This document shows positions 28,055 to 36,648 of a DNA stretch of 64,000 nt, in pieces. The position numbers and the translations under genes are program-made. Location of the stretch: positions 3,983,001 through 4,047,000 of the forward strand of contig LT907983.1 in assembly GCA_900230115.1 (NCBI GenBank), written 5' to 3'. The stretch is from Spirosomataceae bacterium TFI 002. GTDB lineage: Bacteria; Bacteroidota; Bacteroidia; Cytophagales; Spirosomataceae. The notes beneath the pieces are model-generated. The model did not search any database. It was not told the origin of the DNA and saw only the letters and a list, made by a program, of their open reading frames with translations. The number at the start of each line of letters is the position of its first letter. The first letter of the stretch is position 1.

Positions 28055-28086
28055 TCTTTTGATGTTTTAGGGCTAAAAACTATTTG

Positions 28087-28153
28087 TAAATATAGATTAC
28101 AGCAGATTGACAGAGAGCAATGTATTGTACCATTTACGAAGAGGAATGTACTA
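28087..28153 (-). promoter_or_regulatory. Predicted regulator-bound promoter A, upstream of the 28054 sulfatase
   Basis: Read on the plus strand, two TGTA half-sites 21 bp apart start at 28126 (TGTACCATTTA) and 28147 (TGTACTATC). Exactly 39 bp to the left of the first half-site, 28087-28094 reads TATATTTA on the minus strand, close to the TAnnTTTG -7 consensus. A minus-strand TTG at 28118-28120 lies 23 bp from it. Transcription would start near 28080, about 26 bases before the sulfatase ATG. The same geometry recurs at three other sites in the window. Confidence 0.65.
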
Positions 28154-28277
28154 TCTCAAATGAAAAATTAGATTCAGATAAGAAAAGGAGGCTTTTAAAG
28201 GCTGTTGGTAATTTTTCTTGAAATGATATTGTACTTTTTTTCCTCGTGAAATTACTTGTCCAAACAGACTTTAGGAG

Positions 28278-29660
28278 TTAGATTATTCCTGATAAATCAG
28301 CCATATAAACTTGTCTACGGCCATCTGGTGCTCCATTAAAAATTACCTTTTTATAATCTCGACTCCAAACAGGGTGGGGGTCAAGTTTGTAATGGCTTCC
28401 GGTTTCTCCTTTCTTATAAGCTTTCCAGTTATTGCCTACGTTGGTGCCAATGGAGCAGATCATTTGTTCACGATCTGTCTTTAGGTTTACGAGTCGGATT
28501 GGGATTTCTCCTACAGGTGAAGCGACCCATTCTTGTTTGGGGTAAGTGTCGGTTATTAGGTAAGAGGAGTCCTCATTTATGCTCGGATGTCCACTTCCTA
28601 AATGTTGTTCAGATATAACTTTGAAATCGCTTCCATCAGACTTGAATTGACAGAACTGCATGTTTTCGTAACCCAACCAAGTAGGTATACAATTCATAAC
28701 TATATGTTCACCATCTGGATGCCAGTTAGGATGATTTCCTAATCCGCCAAATTGGGCTTTATGATTCCAATGTTCTCTACTTAAACATTGTTTTATTCCT
28801 GTGCCATCAGGGTTAAGAGAGAATAGTGAGGCATCGCGACCTTCATTGTCTACCAACCCTCTAAACACTTGAGAAATCTTAGTTCCTTGCTTATTGTACT
28901 TGGAGTGAAAAAGATAATTGACGCTTTTGTTATAGTATTCCAAATCCTCATCTGAACCTTCAATGTGAGGAAGGAAATCGGTTAATTTTACTAGTAGTTC
29001 CTTTTTATTGTTTTCTAAATTCGTTCTCCAAAGACCGTCAATTGACATATCTTGTAATCTAAAAGTATCGGGTTTACCATGAACTCTATCTGGAACACCA
29101 TAGCCATACTGATGAATGTTCATGGTTAATAAGTTTGGGCTAATGATGTATTTTCCATCTGGAGAAATGTCATATTTGGAGCCGGCATAAGCCTTAGTTA
29201 AGCCTGAGGCTAGGTCAACTTTTACGCAAACTGGCTCATCATCTATGATGTCGTTTAAAAAGAGTGATGTATTATTATGAGCCCATTGCACATTGGCTCC
29301 AAGCTGAAATGACCAACCTTTTGTTCTATAAACTATTTGAATGGTTTCGTTCAGTAGATCGACAACACAAACTTCGGCTTCATCACCCCAACGAGGTGTT
29401 TTTCCTTGATATGGGAATTTAGTTAATGCGAGAAATTGTTGATTTGGACTTAGCGGACATACATCGTAAAAAGTATGTAAATAAAAACCATCGTCCGGAG
29501 TTACGCACTTAACTGGTGCGAGAAAACGCCTAGGTCGATAATCACGAATTTTAAAGTGGCGTTTCTCATCGGGTTTATTATAAAACGACATGATACCTGG
29601 AGCTAATAGAATTGCACCCATGGCAAGAGAACTTTTGCTTAAAAAATCTTTTCGTTTCAC
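28278..29660 (-). CDS. Exported beta-propeller protein, oligogalacturonate-lyase-like (PL22-type fold)
   Basis: A 460-residue protein with a Tat-like N-terminus (MKRKDFLSKSSLAMGAILL; RK rather than RR). The rest is a repeated beta-blade pattern with PD40-type motifs: LSPNQQFLALTKFP, ISPDGKYIISP, NPDGTGIKQC, NHPNWHPDGEHIVMNCIP, SDGSDFKVI, HPVWSRDYKKVIFNGAPDGRRQVY. This layout matches the TolB/oligogalacturonide-lyase (PL22) propeller family, in which His and Gln residues hold a divalent metal that assists beta-elimination of short uronides. Several His-containing blade ends (HLGSGHPSI; LDPHPVWS) could supply ligands. It could instead be a non-catalytic binding propeller. It has its own predicted regulator-bound promoter and stands apart from the operons on both sides. 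Confidence 0.7.
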   Translation of the reverse strand: MKRKDFLSKSSLAMGAILLAPGIMSFYNKPDEKRHFKIRDYRPRRFLAPVKCVTPDDGFYLHTFYDVCPLSPNQQFLALTKFPYQGKTPRWGDEAEVCVVDLLNETIQIVYRTKGWSFQLGANVQWAHNNTSLFLNDIIDDEPVCVKVDLASGLTKAYAGSKYDISPDGKYIISPNLLTMNIHQYGYGVPDRVHGKPDTFRLQDMSIDGLWRTNLENNKKELLVKLTDFLPHIEGSDEDLEYYNKSVNYLFHSKYNKQGTKISQVFRGLVDNEGRDASLFSLNPDGTGIKQCLSREHWNHKAQFGGLGNHPNWHPDGEHIVMNCIPTWLGYENMQFCQFKSDGSDFKVISEQHLGSGHPSINEDSSYLITDTYPKQEWVASPVGEIPIRLVNLKTDREQMICSIGTNVGNNWKAYKKGETGSHYKLDPHPVWSRDYKKVIFNGAPDGRRQVYMADLSGII

Positions 29661-29678
29661 CTGTATAAATTTATTACG

Positions 29679-29745
29679 TAAAGCTAGAATACTGCCATGA
29701 GTAGTTCAATATACGAATGTATCATTTAGTTGGGTGAATGTACTG
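29679..29745 (-). promoter_or_regulatory. Predicted regulator-bound promoter B, upstream of the beta-propeller gene
   Basis: TGTATCATTTA begins at 29718 and TGTACTGAG at 29739, a 21-bp period. The minus-strand -7 element TAGCTTTA occupies 29679-29686, 39 bp from the first half-site, with a minus-strand TTG at 29707-29709 (20-bp spacer). A further GAATGTACTAT copy lies at 29763-29773 on the edge of the neighbouring sulfatase gene. The predicted start site is only about a dozen bases upstream of the propeller ATG. Confidence 0.65.
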
Positions 29746-29768
29746 AGGCTATAAGATACGAGAATGTA

Positions 29769-31220
29769 CTATTCCTCCTTGTCTGAGTCTTCGCCTATAA
29801 CTGGCTCTAATCCATTGGCTGGGAGATACTTTCTGAGCTTACGTATTATTCGTGAACTAGATCGGTTTTTGGCAATATTTGACCATTCTTGTGTGTCAGT
29901 ATTGTGATCATAAAGTTCTTCTTGCCCATCACCGTAACTAATGTACCTGTATCTATCATTGCGAATGGCATGGTAAGTAGGTGTTATGCTAGATATGGCA
30001 GGTTGATTTCTTTTTTTTGCCGCATTTTGAAGCTGTGGAACGAGTGATTGCCCATCAAGTTTTTCAATCTTATCTAGGTTACATAAGTCAATTAAACTTG
30101 GGAAAATATCGATCAAACTTACAGCGGTTTTACATTCTTTATTTTTAGAAATTCCGGGTCCCGAAATAATGAGTGGCACACGAGTTACCTCTTCCCAAAG
30201 TGTGGCTTTTCTCCAATGTTCTTTTTCTCCCAAATGCCAGCCATGATCACTCCAAAGAACGATAATTGTATTTTCGGCATAAGGACTTGCGTCCAGTGCA
30301 TCCAATAGCTTTCCAAATTGGGCATCGGCATACGAAATAGAAGCTAAATAGGCTTGAACTGCTTCACTCCATTGGCCATTCTTCTTGAATGCTTCGTGTT
30401 CAGCGTTATTTTGATCATTTTCTAGGTCATTGGCATTGGTAAAGTTGCTTGTAGAAAATGCGATATTCTTTCCTCTAAATGGTACGTCGCTTAAATCACT
30501 TTCTTGAGTATTTGGTCGCTTTACTTCAGCCAAAGGATGCATGTCAAAATAAGTCTTTGGATTAAACCATGGTATGTGTGGTCTGTAAATTCCACAAGCT
30601 AAAAAGAATGGTTTATCATGCTTTTGATTTATCCTATCACTTACCCATTGTACAGATTGGGCATCGAAAGTTAGAGAATCAGGAGCATCAAATGAACCCC
30701 AAGAAATACTTGAATTCTCTAGTTTATGGATATTGTTTTTATCAGGGTTTTGTTTATTCGAAAGATATCCTTTTTTCGGCTTGTGTCTACCTACAAATTC
30801 ATCCCATTGATTTTCTTCATAATGGAACTTGTGCAAGATTTTGCCTGCTCCAGCCACGTAATATCCACTTTCTTTAAAATGATCATTTATGCTCTGCTCG
30901 TTTTTATATAATTCTAAAGGGTTGTCTGAGTTTTTGTAAATACCGGTAGAAGTTGGTCTAAGGCCGGTCATTACTGAAGCCCTAGATGGGCAACACATAG
31001 TGCCTGCTTCATGGGCATTTGAAAAAAGTACACCACGCTTTGCTAGTCTATCTATATTAGGAGTGTAGGCTTGCGGATGACCAGCTAGGACTCCTTGCCA
31101 ATCTTTAAGGTCATCAAATGCTACAAAAAGCACGTTTGGCTTAGATTTGTCTTGAGCAATAATTGTAAATGAATACAAACACAGAAAAAGTACACAAACG
31201 TATTTTAATTGTAGTTGCAT
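29769..31220 (-). CDS. Sulfatase, iduronate-2-sulfatase-like (S1_7-type), second copy
   Basis: A 483-residue secreted sulfatase (signal peptide ending FTIIAQ). It shares the full motif set of the 20818-22248 gene: VAFDDLKDWQG (metal ligands 36-37), catalytic Cys76 in CCPSRASVMTGLRPTSTGIY, GAGKILHKFH, CGIYRPHIPW, and LWSDHGWHLGEKEHWRK with DH and the 'GE..hWrK' loop. This is the iduronate-2-sulfatase pattern. The two paralogues differ throughout, so this is an old duplication or separate gain, probably with split substrate preference. It is the last gene of the operon that begins at 36398 and lies 1 bp after the cytochrome gene. The C-terminus is acidic (GEDSDKEE). Confidence 0.92.
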   Translation of the reverse strand: MQLQLKYVCVLFLCLYSFTIIAQDKSKPNVLFVAFDDLKDWQGVLAGHPQAYTPNIDRLAKRGVLFSNAHEAGTMCCPSRASVMTGLRPTSTGIYKNSDNPLELYKNEQSINDHFKESGYYVAGAGKILHKFHYEENQWDEFVGRHKPKKGYLSNKQNPDKNNIHKLENSSISWGSFDAPDSLTFDAQSVQWVSDRINQKHDKPFFLACGIYRPHIPWFNPKTYFDMHPLAEVKRPNTQESDLSDVPFRGKNIAFSTSNFTNANDLENDQNNAEHEAFKKNGQWSEAVQAYLASISYADAQFGKLLDALDASPYAENTIIVLWSDHGWHLGEKEHWRKATLWEEVTRVPLIISGPGISKNKECKTAVSLIDIFPSLIDLCNLDKIEKLDGQSLVPQLQNAAKKRNQPAISSITPTYHAIRNDRYRYISYGDGQEELYDHNTDTQEWSNIAKNRSSSRIIRKLRKYLPANGLEPVIGEDSDKEE

Positions 31221-31221
31221 T

Positions 31222-33426
31222 TTATTTGGATTGGCCTAGTTCTTTCAATGTCCAATACTGCTCACGATCTCCATATTTTTTTCTTACATCCGACACTATT
31301 CTCGAATTTACGGTTTTTCCTCCATCGCCAATTTCTTCACGCACGTAGGTTATTACATCAGAAATCCACTGGTCGTCGTAACCTTTTAATGATAACATAA
31401 TGCCGTAATCTTTGCCATCTACTTCACCCGATAATCCATTGAGTAAGATTTTGACAGGCAATTCTAAATCATCACCCATTATTCGTGGTGAACCTACCAA
31501 TGGCGGAGCTAAATCCTTAATTCCTTTTCCTTCTTTACCATGACAAGAAGCACAAAGCACTTTAAAAGTTTCGTAGCCTCTTATGATAGAGTTTTTGGTA
31601 TTGGGATGTTTTAAAACGTGCTTCACTTTTAAATTTTCAACGTCGGATGTTACTACATCAGAAGAGACTGCAATCACTTCATTTTCAGGATTTAAGTCTA
31701 CGATTTCTTGTATCAGTAATTTTGCTTCATCGCGATTGGCATATGTTTTACTTGTTAAAACCACTTGAATCAAAACATCTTTGTTTGGGTGGTTTTTCAA
31801 AGATTTAATCGTGGCAAATACGTTTTGGTCTCCATCTTTTAAGAATTGTTCACACAGCCTAATTGCCGCACAACTCACTCTTGAGTCAGAATCCTTAGTT
31901 TTGGAAATTATATCGCTTTTTGAAAGCTGTCCAAGTCCTTCTAGCGTCCATAAAGCGTGCAGTCTTTTAATTCCTTCGTCTCTTTTGGCATTTCCTTTCG
32001 AATTACCTCTTAAGGTTTTCAACAAGTCAGACACTATCGTTTTGTCTTGTCGTAGTACCAAAAGTTTTTGAGCAGTCATGCGATACCAACCATTTGGATG
32101 TCCCAAGTATGGAAGTAGATCTTTTGAAGATAAAGACAGCATTTTTTCAACCTTGGCTGGTTTTACGCCTTTATATACAACTCTGTAAATACGGCCTTTC
32201 CCTATGTTTTTATCAAGATTTCTACGTTCTATTTCAGGTCTTAAAAAACTACCTTCTCGAGTCCAGTTACCTTCTTGGATAATTCCCCTGTACATGTCAA
32301 CCACGTACATGCAGCCATCGGGACCTGTAGCAACACGGACTGGGCGAAAATTAGGATCGGTGGAAGCCATGAATTCAGCTTTGTCGTAAGGATTGCTCAA
32401 AACGATTTTGCCGTCTACATTGCTAATCTTAGCTCTACGGATTAGCCTTCCCACTGGTTCTGGCACAAATAAATCTCCATACAATGGCAATCGGTCGCCT
32501 AAGAATACTTCCTGCCCACTTACAGCGGTAAACTTATTCAAGGTATTATCAGGCCTTAAACGGATTTTGCCGCCTTGCACATCGGGAGTACCTATAATGG
32601 GCCACGGTTGTTCAAAGTCATCGGCCCAGCGACCATCCATTTCTAGGTTGCCGTAAATAGGATGTTGCTGAAAACCAAGAGCTACCACTTCTCCTCCTGC
32701 TCGCGAATAATACATTTTGCCAGTTTCGTCTTGAGTAAGACCGTATTGACCCGTAGGTGCATCTAAGAGCGTATCAATGATCAACTTGCCTTCTTTCCAC
32801 TTGTATCGAAAGGGGTCCTTGCTCAAGTAAAGCCAGTTGTCGATATTCCAAGTTAGGTTGGCAGACTGATGCTCCAAATTGCCCTTGAAAATTTTATCAT
32901 TCTCAAATATTAATACCTTCTCGTCTGCAACTCTGTCACCATCAGTATCTCTATAACTCCAAAAATTATTGGAATAAGTTTCACCAATGATTACACGGTC
33001 ATCCAGCGGAAGAAGTAACCTAGGAAGTAGCAAACTGTCAATGAAAACAGTTTTTTTGTCCATTTTGCCATCTCCGTTGGTATCCTCCAAAACCGATACT
33101 CGACTCCACGGTTCGTTTTCGTTGGTGCCATTAATGTCTTGCATGTAGGTCAAAAACTCGGCTACATACATTTTGCCATCAGCATCCCAAGCGATATCGA
33201 TTGGTTCTTCAATCATAGGCTCACTCGCCACCAATTCCAAACTATAACCTTCGGGTAAATATATCTTACCCATACTTTCCATAGGAGAAAGTGAAGGAGC
33301 CGCAGGATCAGTATCCATTGGCGGCTTGGTGTAAATGGTATTGTTATCAGCTAAAGGTTTTAAACAGCCATAGATAAGACCTGAGATAGCTAAAAGTAGG
33401 AGGTATTTTGAGAATCTATTTTTCAT
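31222..33426 (-). CDS. PVC-type haem-binding lipoprotein: beta-propeller, HEAT-like region and cytochrome c domain
   Basis: A 734-residue lipoprotein (signal ending LIYGC). Residues about 50-400 form a propeller of the PVC-type 'membrane-bound dehydrogenase' group: YLPEGYSLELVASEPMIEEP, IAWDADGKMYVAEF, EDTNGDGKMDK, GPDGCMYVVDMYRGIIQE. A helical HEAT-like stretch follows (about 440-590). The C-terminal cytochrome c domain has CASCH at 625-629 for covalent haem, with a GIMLSL segment as a likely Met ligand. Such proteins are thought to pass electrons from an oxidised sugar or alcohol to the respiratory chain. It sits directly next to an exported Gfo/Idh/MocA oxidoreductase (spacing 0), which suggests a redox pair, though direct electron transfer is unproven. 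Confidence 0.85.
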   Translation of the reverse strand: MKNRFSKYLLLLAISGLIYGCLKPLADNNTIYTKPPMDTDPAAPSLSPMESMGKIYLPEGYSLELVASEPMIEEPIDIAWDADGKMYVAEFLTYMQDINGTNENEPWSRVSVLEDTNGDGKMDKKTVFIDSLLLPRLLLPLDDRVIIGETYSNNFWSYRDTDGDRVADEKVLIFENDKIFKGNLEHQSANLTWNIDNWLYLSKDPFRYKWKEGKLIIDTLLDAPTGQYGLTQDETGKMYYSRAGGEVVALGFQQHPIYGNLEMDGRWADDFEQPWPIIGTPDVQGGKIRLRPDNTLNKFTAVSGQEVFLGDRLPLYGDLFVPEPVGRLIRRAKISNVDGKIVLSNPYDKAEFMASTDPNFRPVRVATGPDGCMYVVDMYRGIIQEGNWTREGSFLRPEIERRNLDKNIGKGRIYRVVYKGVKPAKVEKMLSLSSKDLLPYLGHPNGWYRMTAQKLLVLRQDKTIVSDLLKTLRGNSKGNAKRDEGIKRLHALWTLEGLGQLSKSDIISKTKDSDSRVSCAAIRLCEQFLKDGDQNVFATIKSLKNHPNKDVLIQVVLTSKTYANRDEAKLLIQEIVDLNPENEVIAVSSDVVTSDVENLKVKHVLKHPNTKNSIIRGYETFKVLCASCHGKEGKGIKDLAPPLVGSPRIMGDDLELPVKILLNGLSGEVDGKDYGIMLSLKGYDDQWISDVITYVREEIGDGGKTVNSRIVSDVRKKYGDREQYWTLKELGQSK

Positions 33427-34836
33427 TTAAGCCAAGGTATAATATTCTTCCCAACCTTTTCTAGGTGCTGCACCTTGAAGCAAGAAATTGGCTAAAGGAT
33501 TATTAGTTATTTGCTTTGTTTTTCTGTCAAACAGTAATTTTGTGTTCAGCCTTTGTGCCATTACTCCTAAAGTGAATACCTGGCTCAAAGGTCCTGCGAT
33601 ATCAAATGATGAGCGACATTCTTCCTGTCCTTTACAAGCTTTTAAGAAATTGGCAAAGTGATTGGAAGGGCTTTCGGGTACGAAAGGAAGCTTAGACGCC
33701 ATGTCTTTCGCATTATTAGAAGAAATCATAGATAAAGTACTTCCGTGAGAGCCACCTTTGAAAGTGAGGTCCTTGGAATAAATGATTTTACCTGGCTTTA
33801 ACTTCTCTGAAAACTGACTACCGTCTGTTGGAGGTGGAATGTTAGGATCCAAAACTGAAGTTCCGAAACCTTCGGGCAGCGGAGGTTGATTATTCATTCC
33901 ATCGTACCAAGTTATTTCTACAGGAGGCATGTTTCCTCTTTCGGGAAATTTGAAGGAAAGTGTGGTAGAATATGGGAAAAAGAATGGATTGTGTGCCTCT
34001 AAGTAAACAGGGTCTATCTCGTGAGGTAATCCCAAATCTAAGAACTGGTGGGCGGTATCAATCAAGTGTGCACCCCAATCTCCCAATGCTCCCATACCGA
34101 AATCATACCAGCAACGCCATTGACCATTTACAAAGTCTTTTTGGTAATCATGGTCTTGAGCTGTCATTAACCAAGTATCCCAATCTAGGGTACTTGGAAT
34201 GGCTTCAGCTTTAGGGTAGCTTGTCATTTTAGGGTCGAATTCATGCCATCTTCTACGTGAATTCATGTGAGCGGATATGGCAGTAACGTCTTTAATTACA
34301 CCTGCATCTTTCCAAGCTTTGAATTGAAAATAATTTGCCTCAGAATGCCCTTGGTTACCCATTTGAGTGGCAACTTTATATTTTTTTGCACCAGCCATCA
34401 TTAGCTCTACTTCTTGGAAAGTTCGTGCCATTGGTTTTTCAACATACACATGTTTGCCGAGTGACATAGCTAACATTGTTATTGGAAAATGGGAAAAATC
34501 AGGTGTTCCTACACTCACAGCGTCAATCTGATTGCCCATTTTGTCAAACATCTCTCTGAAGTCTTTGAAACGAGGTACATTAGGAAATTTCTTCATCACT
34601 TCAATCGTATGTGGTGCACCCATATCTACATCGCATAAAGCAACTATATTTGCCAGGCCTGTTTCATGTAAGGATTTTGTAATGCCACCTCCGCGATGAC
34701 CTATTCCGATACATGCTAAATTCACCTTTTCGCTAGGAGCTATTTTATTAACTTTTTTGCCAAAAATGTGTGAAGGCACAATTGTAATTCCCGCTGCTCC
34801 AAAAGAGCTAGATTTGATAAAATCTCTTCTTTTCAT
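33427..34836 (-). CDS. Tat-exported Gfo/Idh/MocA-family oxidoreductase
   Basis: A 469-residue protein with a twin-arginine signal (KRRDFIKSSS, residues 2-11), so it is folded with cofactor before export. The Rossmann domain has ACIGIGHRGGG (41-51) for the dinucleotide. GKHVYVEKPMA includes the family EKP motif (Lys134). GALGDWGAHLIDTAH carries the Asp/His pair used in hydride transfer. Family members oxidise or reduce sugar hydroxyls, and exported ones with tightly held cofactor are known in Bacteroidota, including C3-oxidising enzymes. It is directly upstream of the haem lipoprotein and in the same operon as two sulfatases. A role in making 3-keto sugars for the DUF1080 protein is an inference. 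Confidence 0.88.
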   Translation of the reverse strand: MKRRDFIKSSSFGAAGITIVPSHIFGKKVNKIAPSEKVNLACIGIGHRGGGITKSLHETGLANIVALCDVDMGAPHTIEVMKKFPNVPRFKDFREMFDKMGNQIDAVSVGTPDFSHFPITMLAMSLGKHVYVEKPMARTFQEVELMMAGAKKYKVATQMGNQGHSEANYFQFKAWKDAGVIKDVTAISAHMNSRRRWHEFDPKMTSYPKAEAIPSTLDWDTWLMTAQDHDYQKDFVNGQWRCWYDFGMGALGDWGAHLIDTAHQFLDLGLPHEIDPVYLEAHNPFFFPYSTTLSFKFPERGNMPPVEITWYDGMNNQPPLPEGFGTSVLDPNIPPPTDGSQFSEKLKPGKIIYSKDLTFKGGSHGSTLSMISSNNAKDMASKLPFVPESPSNHFANFLKACKGQEECRSSFDIAGPLSQVFTLGVMAQRLNTKLLFDRKTKQITNNPLANFLLQGAAPRKGWEEYYTLA

Positions 34837-34865
34837 ATGTATTTTTAAAGTCTTTAATTTAATAT

Positions 34866-36398
34866 CTATTTAGAATTCTCTCTTTCCCAGTTCTCGTATT
34901 TTACTTTTAAATCCTGAAATTTCTCAGGATGAGAAAGTGACAAATCTTTTTGTTCCACAGGGTCCAGTTGTAGATTATACAAGGTCCATTTATCTTTATA
35001 AGCTACCAGTTTGTAATCACCTTCACGCACCGCTTTTCCATGTTGCCATTCCCAGAATAAGGGCTTGCCTCGCTGTATATCTTTTCCATGTAATAGGGGC
35101 AAAAAGCTAATACCGTCCATAGGATAGATATTTTGGTTATTGAATTGCTCAGGATAATTTTGACCTGTAATATCGTTGAAAGTTGCCATCAAGTCAATAA
35201 GGTGGAGCGGTGTTTCCGAAAACTTATCTTGGTTTTTAATACCTTTTGGCCAATAGGCAATCATAGGTGTTTTTATTCCTCCTTCGAAGCTATAATTCTT
35301 AAAAAAACGGTAGGGTACATTTGCAACATTTGCCCAATCTTTTCCCAGTGATGTCCATCGTGATAAAGATCCTATTTCTCCCGTGCCTTTTACACTTTCA
35401 ACTACTTCGGCAGAAGCTCCATTATCCGAAAGAAAAATGATTAGCGTATTTTCAGCTACTCCCATTTTTTCAATTTTGGAGAGTAACCTTCCAACGTTTT
35501 GATCCAAGCGATCAATCATTGCAGCATATACTGCCATTTTTAGATCTTCTTCTTCTTTTTGAGTCTTTGTTAATTTATCCCATTCTTGAAAATTAGAATC
35601 CGAAAGCGGATAATTGTATGGTAAGAGACCAATGTCTTTTTGCTTTTTAAACCTTGCTTGTCTGATAGCTTCATACCCCGCCATGTACTTTCCTTTATAT
35701 TTTGCAATGTCCTCCGGCCAGGCCATGAGTGGGTCATGAGGAGCTGTATACGACATGTAGAGGAAGAAAGGGTCTTTGGCGTCTTGTTTGTCTAGCCAAC
35801 CAAGGGCATAATCAGTGAAGGCATCGGTAGTATAAAAGTCTTTGGGAGGAGTGTAAGGGGTAATTACTTTCCCATCTAAAACCCATGGTCTGTTTGGGTT
35901 CTTTTGAGCTGGAGCTGGTTCACTTTCTCTCTGTTTTCCAGGGTTGAAATGATTGCTCGCACCTTCAAAAAGACCACTGTAGTGGTCAAAACCTCTCGTT
36001 GTGGGTAATTCGCTGCTATGGTGTTTACCTGCCCACATAGTTGTGTAACCAGCCATTTTGAAAAGCTCTCCCATGGTGATGGCATTGGACATTGGTTTTT
36101 TGTAACTCTTGTTGTAACCGGTTTTTTGAGAATATAATCCTGTGAGCAAACTTGCTCGCGACGGGAAACACTTGGAGGTATTGTGCATTTGAGTAAAGCG
36201 TAACCCATTGTCTGCCAGTTTATCAAGATTTGGAGTGTTTACTTCACTTCCAAAACAGCCAATATCAGAAAAGCCTAAGTCGTCTGCCAATATTAAAATT
36301 ACATTGGGTTTAGAGTCTATGGACTGAGAAAATGAACTTAATGATGTCAAGAATAGGAGTATAATAAAACTGGCTACTATTGATTTGTGTTTTTTCAT
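34866..36398 (-). CDS. Sulfatase, formylglycine Cys-type, first gene of the leftward redox operon
   Basis: A 510-residue secreted sulfatase (signal peptide ending SSFSQ). Metal ligands lie in ILADDLGFSDIG (39-40) and FLSDNGAS, with catalytic Cys77 in KCFPSRASLLTG. The usual GKWHLG is replaced by WAGKHHSSELPTTRGFD, in which Lys and His are kept but shifted. MSYTAPHDPLMAWPEDI and FEGGIKTPMIAYWPKGI are typical of a large arylsulfatase group in Bacteroidota. It leads the operon sulfatase, oxidoreductase, haem lipoprotein, sulfatase, and is preceded by a predicted regulator-bound promoter. It is divergent from the hybrid sensor-regulator gene. Confidence 0.92.
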   Translation of the reverse strand: MKKHKSIVASFIILLFLTSLSSFSQSIDSKPNVILILADDLGFSDIGCFGSEVNTPNLDKLADNGLRFTQMHNTSKCFPSRASLLTGLYSQKTGYNKSYKKPMSNAITMGELFKMAGYTTMWAGKHHSSELPTTRGFDHYSGLFEGASNHFNPGKQRESEPAPAQKNPNRPWVLDGKVITPYTPPKDFYTTDAFTDYALGWLDKQDAKDPFFLYMSYTAPHDPLMAWPEDIAKYKGKYMAGYEAIRQARFKKQKDIGLLPYNYPLSDSNFQEWDKLTKTQKEEEDLKMAVYAAMIDRLDQNVGRLLSKIEKMGVAENTLIIFLSDNGASAEVVESVKGTGEIGSLSRWTSLGKDWANVANVPYRFFKNYSFEGGIKTPMIAYWPKGIKNQDKFSETPLHLIDLMATFNDITGQNYPEQFNNQNIYPMDGISFLPLLHGKDIQRGKPLFWEWQHGKAVREGDYKLVAYKDKWTLYNLQLDPVEQKDLSLSHPEKFQDLKVKYENWERENSK

Positions 36399-36474
36399 AT
36401 TTCGTTGTTATTCTTTCTAATGCTAGAGCTCGAAAAAAGTAATATTTATTTCATAGGCACTTTTAGATATTTTC

Positions 36475-36541
36475 CAAAAGTACTGCCATTCAAAAGGGAG
36501 TCAAAACTTCAATTGTATCATTTAGGCAGTTAGATGTATTA
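36475..36541 (-). promoter_or_regulatory. Predicted regulator-bound promoter C, upstream of the 36398 sulfatase operon
   Basis: The best site of the four. Half-sites TGTATCATTTA (36514) and TGTATTAAA (36535) are 21 bp apart. The minus-strand -7 element TACTTTTG (36475-36482) fits TAnnTTTG exactly and lies 39 bp from the first half-site. A minus-strand TTTTG at 36502-36506 gives a 19-bp spacer. The site lies between the sulfatase operon and the divergent hybrid regulator gene, so it could also allow autoregulation. Confidence 0.7.
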
Positions 36542-36648
36542 AAGATTGATTGAAAAATTACAGAAACAATATATTTTCTTGTTTAAGCCATAAATTAGGC
36601 ATTTGAAGCTGAAAAATGCTTAAATTAATAATTTATTCAACCTTAGCC

